From Cenococcum geophilum 1.58 (Eukaryota > Ascomycota > Dothideomycetes > Gloniales > Gloniaceae): a stretch of 64,000 nucleotides of DNA. Positions within the stretch are counted from its first letter, which is position 1, and every line of letters starts with the position of its first letter. Where the stretch lies: contig KV748196.1 in NCBI GenBank assembly GCA_001692895.1, positions 1,984,001 through 2,048,000 of the forward strand, given 5' to 3'. This document shows, piece by piece, positions 24,566-36,861 of the stretch. Both the position numbers and the translations under genes were made by a program. The notes below the pieces were generated by a model. The model saw nothing but the letters and a program-made list of their open reading frames with translations, had not been told where the DNA came from and searched no databases.

Positions 24566-25010
24566 TTATAAACTCTTTAATTTTATAAGGGTTTCTACTA
24601 CTATAGAGACGCAATATTTTTATATATATAGTGTCTAGGAGCGTATATACGAATAGCTCGTCTTTATTAATAATAATATTTGTACTCTTACGTGGGCTAC
24701 TTTAGCCAGGTAAGTTTCTCTAGTAACTTACTTAGGAATTATACTAACTCCTTTAGCTAATATCTCTTTAATCCCTACTTAGACGCCGATTTAGAACCTA
24801 GGGATACTAAGGATAGTAATAAAGGTTAAGATAAACGTTCTCTTTACTAGTCTCCCGCCCGTACTGGTCCTTTTAATACCCATTATTCTAAGAAGAATAT
24901 TGGTAGAAGTGCTAATACTTCTAGGGATGGAGGAGCTGATAATACCGTTAATAATAATATTAAGATGGAAGAGGAGGCTCCTATTATTGCTGTTGGTGTT
25001 TAAGTTATTA
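24566..25010 (+). pseudogene. Possible antisense ORF in the 3' part of E3, intron-like interruption
   Basis: The plus strand, opposite to E3 gag-pol, has a low-complexity hydrophilic reading frame at about 24790-25003. It includes 'SPARTGPFNTHYSKKNIGRS' and an acidic '...KMEEEAPIIAVGV' before TAA, and only two TAG/TAA interruptions. Just upstream, gtaagt (about 24700), tactaac (about 24741) and a ctacttag acceptor (about 24781) resemble a fungal intron. Joining across it keeps a frame open back to about 24610. I do not recognise a family. It may be a real antisense ORF of E3, a remnant of another insert or a chance reading. Confidence 0.3.
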
Positions 25011-25019
25011 CCTAGCTCT

Positions 25020-28000
25020 TTTTTTTTTATAGAATAGCTTTATATAGTGCCTCTCAGGTGCCTCCAGGATGCCCTATTATTAGGAATTAACTTTATACTT
25101 TAGGGATGCCTTTATTCTAAGCTTTAGTAACAATCTATATAAACGCAGTGCACTACTATAATCCCTATATGTAATAAACGGGTAGTATTCCTATAGGTGC
25201 CTTATAATTCCTTAAAATTTCTAATTCTTTATAGGCTGTCCTTTTACTTCTCTTTATACTATTAACTCTACTATATATCTCCGGTGCTAGGCTAGATACT
25301 CTCCTTTTATCCCTAGGGGATCTTTCTAAATCCCTAAGGCCACTTCTTATAGTACTACTACTCCTTCTTAAACAGCGTCTTCTTTAAACAGTATCCCTAG
25401 TAGTTCTCCTATAGATTCTTATAGGCTTCCTCTTATAGGATTTTAGGATCCCTATTATAATAGTAAAACGTTTCCGTTCTTAATACCTATGCTTAATCTT
25501 ATGGTTTTAATTTATAGGGTCTTTCTTATTGCTTTACCTATGGTATATCCGAAACTATTTCTAAGTCTTTACCTTTAGTTCTTAGGAAGGTTTTAATTAC
25601 GGTATTATATCCTAGCTAAAGGTACTCCTTAGGTTCCTAACTATTATGCGCCTAAAAGTATCCTTTCTAATAAACTAAAAATTCGCGCTTCTTTTAGCGC
25701 TATCTTTAGTCTAGAATGTCTTCTATATTCCATTCCAGTTCCCTATTAATTTCGCTAGGTAGGGGCGGTTCCGCACTATCTCTTCTCCAATATAGCTTTA
25801 GTAAGAAAATATAAAATATAGGATGTATTAGATAAGATTTTAGTAATTCTAATTTATAGGCTTAGTTTCCTTTAGTTTTCTTAACTATCTTAAAGGGTCC
25901 GAGCTATTAGTAATCCAGCTTCTTCTTAATGCGTTTTATTTGGATATTTTTTATAGATAGTAAGACTTCGTCTCCTATCTTAAATTCTTTCGGTATATGT
26001 TTTTTGTTATAGTACCTTTTTTATACGGCCTGGGCGTCTAGTAAGTGCTTTTTAAGTTCCTTTCTGCGAATTCTTATTTGCTTAATTCTTTTGGACGCCG
26101 CTAGTGCCTCTCTTTTAGGAACAATGTCCTTAACGTTCTAGGGGTTATTTGCTTTTACCCTAAACAATACTTTATAAGGGGTCATTTTTATACTACTGTA
26201 GATGCTTGTGTTATATATATACTGCGCTAGAGCTAACTACAATGTCTAATTATCCTGTTAATAATTAATATAGCAGCGGAGGTAGTATTCCAACAACGCA
26301 TTTAGATGCTCTATTTACCTATCTATTTACGGGTGGAAGGTAGTGCTTATTTTTTGCTGTATTTTTAATAAGAGATAGAATAAAGACTAAAATGCACTGT
26401 TAAATACGGTACCTCTATTAGATACGATTCCCCTTAGTATGCTAAACAAGAGCTACCGTTTTAAAAATAGGTCTGCTAGTTCTACTATTGTGATTGTTAT
26501 TATAATAGCAAAGTATCCTAAAAACTTTGTATACCTGTTAACGATTACTAGAATAGCGTTAGTAACCTCTCTAGTTCTTATCTTAGTAGGGGGTAAGCCT
26601 ATAATAAAATCTATTATTAATTCTAATATAGGTCCCTACGGAATAGGAAGTACTAATAACTCGCCGTATAGGCGATGCCTGGATATCTATATCCTTTGGC
26701 ACGTATTATACCTTAATATATAGTCCTTAACCTCTTTAGACATTCCGTCCTAAAAGTATTTCCTTTAAACGGCCTTAAGGGTTCTATTAGCACCGTAATG
26801 ACCCCTAAGAGGGTTATTATAGAAGACCTTTAGAATTTCGTCTTAAATCGCTTGGTCCTTTGGGATATATATAGCACCCTTAAAATATAATAGACCCTTT
26901 TGGTCTTGCTACTATAGCTTCTTAGTAACTCTGGCTAAGTTAGTCTCTACTATATCTTTCTACCTCTCCCTAGAGGCGAAGGCGTCCCTTTATTAAGCTT
27001 AAAGAAGAAAATCCGGAAAGGTTTTATATAGATCACTTGCTTCTATTTCGCCTACCGCTATTATAGACTTAAGGTATAGTATAAGACGTTTTAAACTATT
27101 AGTGCTAGTAAATTCTTCTACCGTTATATAGTGTGCTACGCTGCGGATAGGTATTTCGCCTATCCCCCTTAAATCCGAAAACTTATAGCTAATACGCCGT
27201 TAAGTTAAAGGTGCCGCGACACCTTTAGCACATCCTATAGAATTCTTGCTAATTCTAAGGTACGCTAACTTTGTAACGTCTGCTTGGTTTATAACCTAAT
27301 CTATAACTATATCCTACGGCTCTATAATTATATTACTTTATAGCTGTATTACTAGGACCTCTGCCCTACTACGAAATTCTATAATTCTAGGGAAAGAGTC
27401 TTCTTTCTTTTTAAGTAAATTTTGCAATATGGGGATTATTTCCCCTATACTATCCTAGATCCTCCCTATTTCGTAATCCGGACGTCTTAATAACCTATTA
27501 GTAAGATTTATCTTCCCTAGGCGGTACATAATTTTAAAGTTATATTGCGATATTGCCTCTACCTATCTCGCTTATTGACCGCTTAATACCTTTATAGTTA
27601 TAAAGTATTCTAGGTTGTTGTGGTCTATAAGGACTTTAATAGGATAATTACTTCCTATACAATAATGTCGCTAGTGCTTTATTACTGCAATTATTGCAAG
27701 TAGCTTCTAGTCGTGCGTTATATAACGCTACTTTATAGGGGTTATTTTCCTTAACTAAAACGCCACAGGATGCTATTTTCCGTCTTTTAATTAAGATATA
27801 ATTGCCCCTAGGGCAAAGCTAGATGTATCTATTTTAAGGTATATATATAGCTCCTAGTAGAAGTGTATTAAAATAGGCGCCGACGTAAACAAATCCTTTA
27901 ACCGGTCTATAGCCTACTTAGTAGCTTCCCTAAATATAAAGGGTCCTAACTTCTTGCCATTCTTAAATCCTTTTAGTAGATTAGTAATTGGGAGTATTAT

Positions 28001-29700
28001 TTATAAGTAGTAAATAATAAACGTTTAGTAGAAGTTCGCCGTGCCTAAGAAAACCTATACTTCTCTAAATGTTATAGGGTAGGGCTATTCCCTAATGGCG
28101 TCCACCCGACTTTTCTCTATTAACATTTTATTAACGCTAACAATAAAGCCTAAAAAATTAATGCTAGTAGTATAGAATGTGTACTTTTTTAGGTTTATAT
28201 AGAGCTTATATTCCCGTAGTCTTTTTAATACCATTTATACGTGGTGCGTATATGCTTTATAGTTATTAAAGTAAACTATAATATTATTAAGGTAGACTAT
28301 ATATATCGTGTCTAATAGGCCCGATAATGCCTTGTTAATATAGGCCTGAAATATTACTAGTGCGTTGGTGAGCCTAAATAGCATCACTAAGTACTTAAAG
28401 TGGCCGTACTATATTCGGAACGCCGTTTTCTACTTATTACCGGCTTTAATCCGGATTTAATAGTATATATCTTTTAGATCTAATTTTATAAATATCTTTA
28501 TGCCTAACAGCCTATTAATAAGCTCCCCTATTAAGGGTAACAGGTAGTAATTCTTTATAGTAATCTTGTTTAGCGCCTAATAGTTAATATAAAGGTAAAG
28601 GGTCCCGTCCTTCTTAGGTATAAATATAATTGGTGCCCCTACTAGGCTTATAGAGGGCCAAATCTATCCTCTTTAAAGATTGTCTACTATATATTAACGT
28701 AGTACCGCCAGCTTATTTTTTAATAGGTTATATAGTGGTCTAAAAGGAGGTTGTTTGTCCCCTATATTTATCTTATGCTTAACCAATATAGGGTTAGGTA
28801 AGGTTTGTGCAGCCTCTTTACTAAAAATATCCTCTAAGTCCGCATATTCTTGTAGAATCTCTAGTTCCTCGACTGCGTATAGCCGGATATCCGAAAATGA
28901 ATATCCTATATCCCCGTTTTTAGTGTTAAGAGTGGCATATATAGCATATACCTACCCTTCTTCTTATATATAGTTTAAGAAAGTCTCTTAATCTTCAACT
29001 ATAATGCGCGGTTAAGACTTCCGATATTAATATAAGGCTAAAGGCCAATTAATGTCTGGATTGACTTGGCGAAGCTATAGGTATCCTAAAATAAGGTTAT
29101 ACCCCTTAATTTCTACGGCATAGAAGCGCATCTTCTACGTGTCCTATAGATTATTACGGTCCTAGCTGGCCATGGAAAAAGCCTATTTCCTATAGTATAG
29201 AATCTGGTGGCTTCCGATGCTTTAAATAGTGCGCACTTATAAGCCACTAAGATCTAAATCTAATTCTTTCACTAGTAATTAAGAAATAAACCCTATACTC
29301 GCGCCGCTGTCTATAAGGCAGTCTCGCGTTACCTATTTATTATTAACTTAAATAGAGACAGGAATAACTATACGGTAGTTTACTCCCTCCTTCTCTTACT
29401 GGCCTAGTGTAAGGGAGTAAAGATCTACTAGGCTGTCTCTTTTCCTAATTAGGCCGACTCTTACTTCTTTTACCGGCAGAAGCGGCTTATATAGCCCTTC
29501 TTGCCGCAGTTATAATAGGTGCGTGTCTCCCAGTTCCCCTTCTATAGATTAGGTCTCTGCCTATTATTATTTTAGGGTTAACTAGCGTTGCTCTAGGGCT
29601 GCGAGGCCTACTTACGTTATCCCTCCGTAGAGCGGTTAGGTTAGAATCTGCCCCTATTATTAAAGCTAGGTCTAGTCCTACGCTCTTTATTATTAGCGTC
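25020..29700 (-). pseudogene. E3 pol relic: protease, RT, RNase H, integrase, chromodomain
   Basis: On the minus strand, right to left: a protease-like segment near 29300-29340; RT with 'LYLYINYQALNKI' (about 28560-28620) and the box 'YIVYLNNIIVYF' (about 28265-28310, catalytic Asp pair read as Asn); RNase H with 'VLIDHNNLEYF' (about 27600-27650); integrase with 'FHP*IDR*IEHLN' (about 26310-26390); the integrase tail 'LGPFKIVKK' (about 25860-25930); and chromodomain-like sequence near 25600-25760 ('REFLVY*KGY'). The left 600 bp is an unassigned C-terminal extension. Stops are TAA/TAG only. Confidence 0.85.
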
Positions 29701-29709
29701 TCGTTCCTT

Positions 29710-30633
29710 TCACTTGCCTAAATAGTCTTTTTTAGTATTCTTAATCCAAGTAGCTTTAGAGATAAGCTTTTCTTAAGAGGTAGGAATTTCGCCCTTCTCT
29801 TATATGGCCTATTAAATCTTAGGTTATAGCTTAGCGAGTAGCTAGTAAAGTTATATAGCGTTATTCTATAGATTTAAGTAGGGTATATTATCTTCTAGTT
29901 CTTCTAAGTAGTTTATAAACTGGACTACACTCTAGCCTTCTTGCTATTTGGCGTTGTGGTATCACTGGTTATAATCTATCCCTTAATTAGTAGGGTTTTA
30001 GACTTAATTAACTAACCAGGACTTAAGTTCGCTAAATTTAAGGGGTATAGTAAGTTTCTTCTTATAGCGTGTTTATAAACTCTTAACGGTGCTATATAGG
30101 AAGGTAGAAGCAATTAGTATCTAATTATACTTGTTAGAGTAACGTTTCAGATCTAGCCAAAACTTAGTTTTACATTAACGGATAAAACGATTGTAGTTCT
30201 GGAGACTATTACTATAGTACTTATTAGGTTCCTTTATACAAAATTTAGGTTTTTCTAACGTTATAGCGTAGTGTAGCGTTACCCCTTTAAGTCCGCTTTA
30301 TGTCTGGGGTGTCTATACTTCCCCTAATTGTCCTTGTAATTGTTCTTAGTAGTCTTAATATACTTATCTTAATTATATCTCTAACTTTTTTATTTTTTGT
30401 AGGGTCTCGTGTAGCGACCGCTTTAATAACTCCCCAGTAGTAATTGTTTCTAAGGGTCTTGTAAGGTTAGATGGACTAGCCGTGGCTTCTTTATAGGAAG
30501 AGGGAATGCGCTCCTCTGGGGAGACTCTTTAAGCCTCTTACGGTGAGGGCGTTGCTTTATAGGATACAGGAGTATAGTTCGTTATTATTAATTAATAGCC
30601 GTACGTTCCTAACGGATTATAAGCGATTAGAAT
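29710..30633 (-). pseudogene. E3 gag relic and leader
   Basis: Minus-strand reading at about 30080-29790 matches a gypsy capsid: 'KLTIPLKFSELKSWLVN*V*', 'VVQFINYLEELEDNIPYL' and '*LLAKL*PKI**AI*EKGEI'. A zinc knuckle expected near 29600 is too eroded to be certain. Between the Gag start and the right LTR there is a short leader (to 30633) holding a presumed primer-binding site that I could not match to a tRNA. Confidence 0.72.
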
Positions 30634-30963
30634 TATAAGAGGCCAGCTTAACCGGAACGTATAATTATCTAATTAATAGTATTACTGGTAAGTAGAAGGT
30701 AAGTTAAAGGTAAATAGAAGGTAAGTTAAAGGTAGAATAAGTTTCACGTATTAAAGGACAAATGCTTCTAACCACTTCTATTTAGAGACTAATCGCTAGT
30801 TCTTCTTTAGAGGGGAACCAGCTTCCTATATATTTCTTCTAAGACGCTAGTAAAACCTTTCGCCCTTAACTTATCTAACTGTGTCTTCTGGAATATAGAT
30901 GGGATATAGATAAAACCTCCTACCGTCTTATTGGATATGTACCTCTTGGGGGATTCCGTTACA
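30634..30963 (-). repeat. LTR of E3, right copy (330 bp)
   Basis: Partner of 16911-17218. It is longer by 22 bp because the segment gtaagttaaaggta(a)atagaag is duplicated near 30692-30735. Confidence 0.92.
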
Positions 30964-31450
30964 AGTATAGACTACTACTAGAAAAGAACTTCTGTCTAGG
31001 CCTAATTAAATACCTTAAGGTAGTAGGCGAGCAGTATAAGGTTAAAGCTATATTATACTATAAATCTATTAAAAACAAGCTTTAATATAAAGTTAAATGG
31101 CTAGGCTAGCCCGCTAAGAACTCTATATAGAAACTAAAGGATTACCTTAATTATTATAAAAATATTTTAAAAGAATGTTAAGATTAAGATCTATAATTTA
31201 TAAATTGCAGAAAGCGCTTTAATACTATAGTATTACCGCGACCTATAAAGAAAGCTTATAGTAGGCTGTAAAAGGCCCTAAAGATTAAATATATTAAATG
31301 AGATATAGAATAAATAAGCTCTAAAAACTGTAAAAATTAGGGCTATAGCCTATGGCAAAATAGGTCCTTAGCCTTTTTACGTATATAGTATAGAGTTAAT
31401 AGGGCATTTTGCTAAAATTGCATTTCTATTTATTAATCTATATTAGAAAT
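30964..31450 (+). pseudogene. E1 integrase C-terminus and chromodomain, then 3' non-coding
   Basis: After the second agtat copy the plus-strand frame of E1 resumes. It reads a chromodomain-like block at about 31040-31170: 'KAILYYKSIKNKL*YKVKWL' followed by '*PAKNSI*KLKDYLNYYKNI', matching the YxVKWxGx...TWEPxxxLxNAP pattern. Chromodomains direct integration of this gypsy clade to particular chromatin. Beyond about 31250 coding signal is lost and the rest is probably the 3' region of E1. Its right-hand LTR cannot be identified because the left one is outside the window. Confidence 0.72.
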
Positions 31451-33186
31451 ATTATTTTTAAGGCTCTTAGGCCCTTTCTAAAAGCCTTTTAAGGCCTTTT
31501 TAAGCACCTACTTACGGTTCTTAATTGCTACTATATATAAGAATAAATCCCAAATATTTAATCTAAAAAGTTACTATGCCTTATCCTTAGGATTAGGATT
31601 AGTATCTATTGGCCCTTTAAGGGACGGCTAATAGGAATAAGATCCCTTTATAGGTATATAAGTAGGCATAGAAATAGGGGTAGGATAATAAGGTGTAGTA
31701 GAATTAGAGATTCTTAAACGCTTAATACTAATATTAGGTCTAAACTAATACTAATAAAGCTCTTAGGGCGTTAGCTTATAGTCAATAAAGATATACTTAA
31801 GCTTAAAATAAATAGATATATTAGCTAGCTAGTATAGTCTAAAACTACTAAAATCTTATTACGGCAACTATTAGTTATTTATCCGCTAGGTACCCAAAGG
31901 GTAACCTACCTAATACTATATTATATTATACTCTTTTAAAACTTTACGCGTATACGCAAACTTCTATCTATAGTAGACGGCGACCTTCTTCTTATTACTC
32001 TTATCTTTTACCCTACCCTTAATATACTAGCCTTACTTTTATATTAGGCGTTACTAGCTAGCTAAGTAGGAATTATAGGTAGTATAAATAGCCGTAGGAT
32101 CGTTTTAAATTTAACTAAGTTATTTAGTACTTGCGCTAGAATAAGAGAGAGCCTAGGTAATATAGTAGTTAAGGATATTAAAGGAACGTCGCTGCTTAGG
32201 CCTAGGCTATTAAAGCTTAAAGTTAGTAATAGAAACCTATTAAGGATAGAAAAACTTACCTTAACGTAACTACCGCTCTTAGTATATATATATATTAATT
32301 ATAAGGACTAAAGGTATTAGACCTTATATAGTAGGTCTTATTATAAGCCTTTTAAATCCTTTTGTTAGATTTCTAGTCTTTTAAAGATATATAAATAAAA
32401 TTATTTAGGTAAAACTAGCACTAATTACAGGTTAGTAGAGGTTAGGGTTTTATTTATAAAGGTAGGGCTAGGATACGCTATAGAATTAGCTTAAAAGAGT
32501 AGTTAGTAGGAAATTAAAAAGGTATATTAAATTAATAATAGAAAAGAATTTTTATTATTATTATATTAAAAATATATCTAAATTAGACGAAGGTTAATAA
32601 TGGGAAGTAAGGTATTAAGAAAAAGAATTAAGCTTAATAAGTAAAGTGTCTTTATACTTTACCTTCTAATACCTTTTTAGAGTATAGCCGTAACCTTACC
32701 AATATAACACCGTAATAATAGCGTAATTTAAAAGAAAGGAAATGCGCGTATAGGTTATTAGGCTATTACTTCCTTATAAAAACTAATTACGCAGCCAAGG
32801 GAGGTAATTAAGATATTAATTAAAGATATATATAGGTTAAATTATACCTAAACAATATTATAATATTAAGGAATAACGTTATAGGCGTTCTTAATAATCG
32901 TATAATAGCTATAGGTGCTATTATAAAGTATCCCTCCTATTTACTAGGTAGTAGAGCTACGCTAAATATATAGTACAGGGCTACTAAATTTAAAAGTATA
33001 TATACTAAATCTTAGGAGATAAATCTCCTTACTTAACTAGTTAATACCTTAACCGTATTTAATAGCCTAAGGGTAAATATAAGAATAATGCGTTAGTAAT
33101 ATAGAGGATTATAAAAAAAGATTATAGATTATAGATTATAGATTATATTTTAATAGTTAAAGACAACAGTAAGCTAAGGCCCTATA
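31451..33186. other. RIP-degraded DNA without a firm gene, including host of LINE2
   Basis: Very AT-rich. Minus-strand frames have moderately open, hydrophobic stretches (about 31800-32290) that I cannot assign. The rightmost part (below 33186) continues the C-terminal reading of the Tc1-type transposase from 46438 once LINE2 is removed. A 7-bp tandem run of gattata lies near 33119-33150, and a short palindrome, ggagataaatctcc, near 33015. The E1 right LTR may also lie here unrecognised. Confidence 0.4.
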
Positions 33187-33200
33187 TATTAAGCTATATA
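33187..33200. repeat. Target-site duplication of LINE2, left copy
   Basis: tattaagctatata, identical at 46424-46437. It defines LINE2 as an end-to-end insertion, 13.2 kb apart because Copia2 lies inside. Confidence 0.88.
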
Positions 33201-33500
33201 ATAATAATTCATTGCTTAACGTCCGATTCGGATCCCTATTAGGCCCACGCGGACTACTCCTTATATATATATAGGGAGAAAACTCTATTTAAGAAAACCC
33301 CGTAATCCATCTCCCCGCCTTTTAGGACTCGCCTGCGGGGCGCCTGCGAGGCGCCTGCGAGTCACCTGTGGTGCTCCTACTACCTTACTTTTTGACCTCC
33401 TTAGGAACCACTGCTGCCGTAACAAGCCTACGGACGCGCTAGTATTGTAAACTTTACTCTACTGCTATAGAGTCATTAGGGGGCACCCGTTGCTTACCCC
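33201..33500 (-). other. LINE2 3' untranslated region
   Basis: GC-richer than its surroundings. A direct array of an 11-bp unit, gcgcctgcgag and variants, lies at about 33330-33366. It ends on the left with an ATT-rich tail next to the TSD. No ORF. The plus-strand open frame at 33641-33892 is a shadow of ORF2. Confidence 0.65.
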
Positions 33501-36500
33501 CCTGCCTTCTATTACTATTTCCTTTATAACCTAGAACTAGTTTAGTATATTTTAGCTAATAAGCCACTAGGTAACTGCCTTAAGGCCTTTTTATATTAAG
33601 AGTAGTATCTTATAGTTCTTTATACCAGCTACTAAGAGTATTGCTTCTTGGTTGGTACGTAAGGGGTATAGCAGTATTACGTGCTTTAGTGTCTGTCTTA
33701 GCCAGCCATATTCGCATCTTGGGCTACCTACTAGGATACCCACCTAGTAGAGCCAGTCTTTTAGTCCTATTACTCCTGTTCTTAAGAGTATTACTATTAT
33801 ATTTTCTACCTTTATTAGGCCTTCTCGGAGCCCTAAAGTGTTTACCCCCTATGGCGTTAACTATACTACGGCTTAGGTTCTTCTTGCCTTAGTTAACCTC
33901 TATACCTTTAACTCCCATACGCCTCTCTAGCGTTAGTCTAGCCAGTATTATATTACAGAAGTTGGTTTCTTAGTATTCTTTTATACTTTACTTTAGCTCT
34001 TTTCTCTCTCTTACTATTATCCTTGCTGGCCTCTTACGCGTTTTCCTTCCTCCTCTATATAGGCCTGGGCCTTAAAGTAGTACCATTCTTCTTTTACTTT
34101 CTTCACCTGTTTCTCTAATATATCTTCCCTACTTTAGGGTTATTAGTTTGTTCTTCTATAAGGCGCCCTAAGGTCCCTCTATAGTTTATTTAGGCGTGTC
34201 TTAATATACTTTATAATATTAGAGTTACGTTCCTTTTACGCCCTTTATATTGCAGCGGCTTTAATATATAGTTATAGGGGGGGAATATTAGCTTCCTTCT
34301 TAAGCAGTGCTGTAGCCGTTTGCTTATATCCGCCTATTATACTCTAAAGGTAGGCTATTTAGACCTTTTGGAGTGGTTTAAGGAGCGATTTAGGGGGGCC
34401 TTTCTTAGATTCTCTAATGGCCCAAATACTAGACCTATACGTCATGGTTGGCCGGACAACTGCTATATATAGTAGGCGTGACCTCTAGAAGCATGGGCCC
34501 TATATAAAATTAACGATCCTAGATAATGCGATATACTATACTTAGCCCTTATAGGCCGCTTAGGCCGCATATACGCTCCACTAGAGCTTACTATCTACCC
34601 ATACTCCTAATACTCTTAGGCCCTAAACTAGCTAACCCCTAAAGCCTTAGATGCGAATTATATGCTAAAGATCTGCAGATTAGTTGCGTTTTCTTATAAA
34701 ATAGATTAGCTGGTACTTCTTTAGTAAGAATTAGACTTTATATCGTCTTGCCTATTCTATATAGGTATTATAAGCTTTCTCTAGCGTTCTGCAATTCTCT
34801 GCGGCTATTAGCCCGTATATAATTAGGTTTGTATTATCGACGAAGCCTATCCCCTAGGTTGCCCCTTCCTTAAAGGAGTTAAGTAGGTTGCTTATAAAGA
34901 AAAGGAAAAGTATAGGCGAGAGGGGTAATCCTTATGGTATTCCTGTTGCAACTATAATAGGGGGGCTTTAGTATCCGCTAAAGACCAGTAATGTTTCTTT
35001 TTAGCCTATAAACCCTTAAATAAATTATATAATCCATTTTAGGAAGCCTTTTACTTTAAGGATGTATAGGAGACGCTTATGGGGTATATTATCGTAGGCG
35101 CCACTAATATTTAGGCTAAGCATTAATACTACAAAGTCCCTTCGCATCGCCTATACTAATTTAATGGTGGCAGCGAGTAGCATAAGTGCTAATAGTGTTA
35201 AGCGGTTCTTTTTTACCCCTATTTAGCTTTATAGTAGTAGGGCGTGTTCCTCTGCTATGTCTGCTATATAGTCCGCTATTACCCTTTCTAAGATCTTGCT
35301 AAGGGTATTCTCTAAGGCAATAGGGTAGTAGCTCCCTAGAAATAAGTAGTCTGCTTTACCTTCTTTACATAAGATAAACGTTATTATAGCTCTTCCGAGT
35401 CTTAGGCAGTAGCCTATTATAAAGCATACTCTAGCTACATCTGTAAGCTAAGGTGCTATTAGTGGTCCGCAGGTCTTTAGGGCTTTATTTAGGATCCTAT
35501 CTAGTCCTAGTGCTATATTATTTAAAAGGCGGCTAATAGTTCTGGCCATTTCTTTGGTTATTATATTACTGTTAACCCTTAGGCGAGTTACCGGTGCTTC
35601 GCCTGTAATATCGCTAAGGTCTACTAAAGCTAGTTAGGGGAAAAATCTTTCTATAAGGATTTTTACCTTCTTATTATTATCGCTTATGGCCAGTAATTTA
35701 TCTAGTCTTCGCAGGGGCGGAAGGTGTGGGTCTTCTACTAGACATCCTGCCTTTCTTTTTGCCTATTTTGCTATCCTCTAAAGACCTTTATTATGGGGGA
35801 GGCTCGGGTTAGTAGTATACTTATTTATAAACCGTCTCCAGCTATTCCTTACTTCTTTTTTTAGGGTATTCTTTAGCTGGTTTCTTATGTCTTTATAATA
35901 TCTCTTGTCTTTAGAATCGTGGCTGCTTATATATTTTCTTCTTACTCGTTATTAGCTGGCGATAAGAACCGCGCATTATGCGGACTATACGTGTCGCGTA
36001 TAGGGGCCTACTTTTAAGACCGGGCAGTGCTCTTCTAACCTATTTTTAATTACTGCCTAGATCCTTTCTAGTCTTTGGTTAATTTCCTTAGGGATAGCTA
36101 CTAAGCCTTGCTTATTTAGTATTAGGTGGATTTCTTCTAGGTCTTAAAGTTATTATTTAACTGTGTTAAAGAAGCTATCTATCTTAAGCTTTCTTATTGC
36201 GTATCTTTTACTATTTAATTATACCTTAATATCTAGATCTAGCTATATTTAGATAGGGATATGGTCTAAAGCGAGTACCTATTCTTCTTTGGGGTTATAC
36301 CTTTTAAGTCTCTAGTATAGGCCTTCGTCTATAAATATAAGGTCAATTATGCTTTTAGCGGTGCCTTATTACCATATAATTGCTCCTAGGGGGGTAGCTA
36401 GCTTAAGGTCCTAGGTATCTATAGCTTTTAGTAGGCACTTTACCTATTATTCGGCAGCAATATAGATACCCCCCTACCGCGGGTGGTGGAGGTTTATGTC

Positions 36501-36670
36501 TCCTAATAGGATAAACTCTATATCTTCAGTTTCTAGTAAGCTTATTACTAATATAATATTCTCTATTTATAGGACCCCTTTAACCCTAGGGTTATACACA
36601 TTAATAATTTAAACCGGTCCCCTATATATCTGGATTATTATAATTATAATATCTAGGTTAACTGCCTACT
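33500..36670 (-). pseudogene. LINE2 ORF2 relic, main part: endonuclease C-terminal half, RT, C-terminus
   Basis: Minus-strand motifs from the right: endonuclease 'LLGDINLHHPR*GG' (about 36470-36505) and 'AKSIIDLIFIDEGL' (about 36320-36360); RT 'ALGLDRILNKALK' (about 35490-35525), 'LFLGSYYPIALEN' (about 35310-35350), 'MLSLNISGAYDNI' (about 35090-35130), 'GIP*GLPLSPILFLFF' (about 34900-34945) and 'FVDNTNLI' (about 34830-34855). Long stretches between stops remain, so damage is milder than in LINE1. The C-terminus to about 33500 is poorly defined. Confidence 0.87.
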
Positions 36671-36675
36671 ATAAC

Positions 36676-36861
36676 TATTGGAAACACAGGGTGACTCACC
36701 AATAACGACTACTCGAGTAGGGTTACAGTGATATTAGTTGATTCTTATTAATAGGAATGAGGAAAGGGGTAAGGAACTTAAGGTTCCTTACCACGCTAGG
36801 GCCACGTTAACACGTGACGGCAATATGCTTCATGCGACGGCAACTTGCCTTATTCCTAACA
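36676..36861 (-). repeat. LTR of Copia2, left copy (3' in element orientation)
   Basis: 186 bp, plus-strand ends tattggaaac...cctaaca. The 10-bp stem ggtaaggaac/gttccttacc with a 5-nt loop (about 36773-36797) corresponds to the GC-rich stem of Copia1. Confidence 0.93.

Larger units (their letters stand above)
16911..30963 (-). mobile_element. Ty3/gypsy retrotransposon E3, nested in E1
   Basis: LTRs at 16911-17218 and 30634-30963 with TSD agtat at 16906-16910 and 30964-30968. Gag and pol lie on the minus strand, and a purine tract beside the left LTR (reverse complement of attgcctccccttt) agrees. Copia1 (18192-24560) is inserted in its 3' part. Without Copia1 it is about 7.7 kb. RIP stops are present in all domains. 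Confidence 0.92.

Noticed and set aside
26439-26723. Plus-strand ORF of 94 codons
   Set aside because: Antisense to the integrase region of E3, which has clear minus-strand motifs; a shadow frame.
31590-31610. Telomere-like ccttaggattaggattag
   Set aside because: Only two to three imperfect units inside transposon relics; not a telomeric tract.
33641-33892. Leu-rich plus-strand ORF of 83 codons that could pass for a membrane protein
   Set aside because: It lies in the 3' part of LINE2 ORF2, antisense to it; the Leu richness follows from the composition of the complementary strand.
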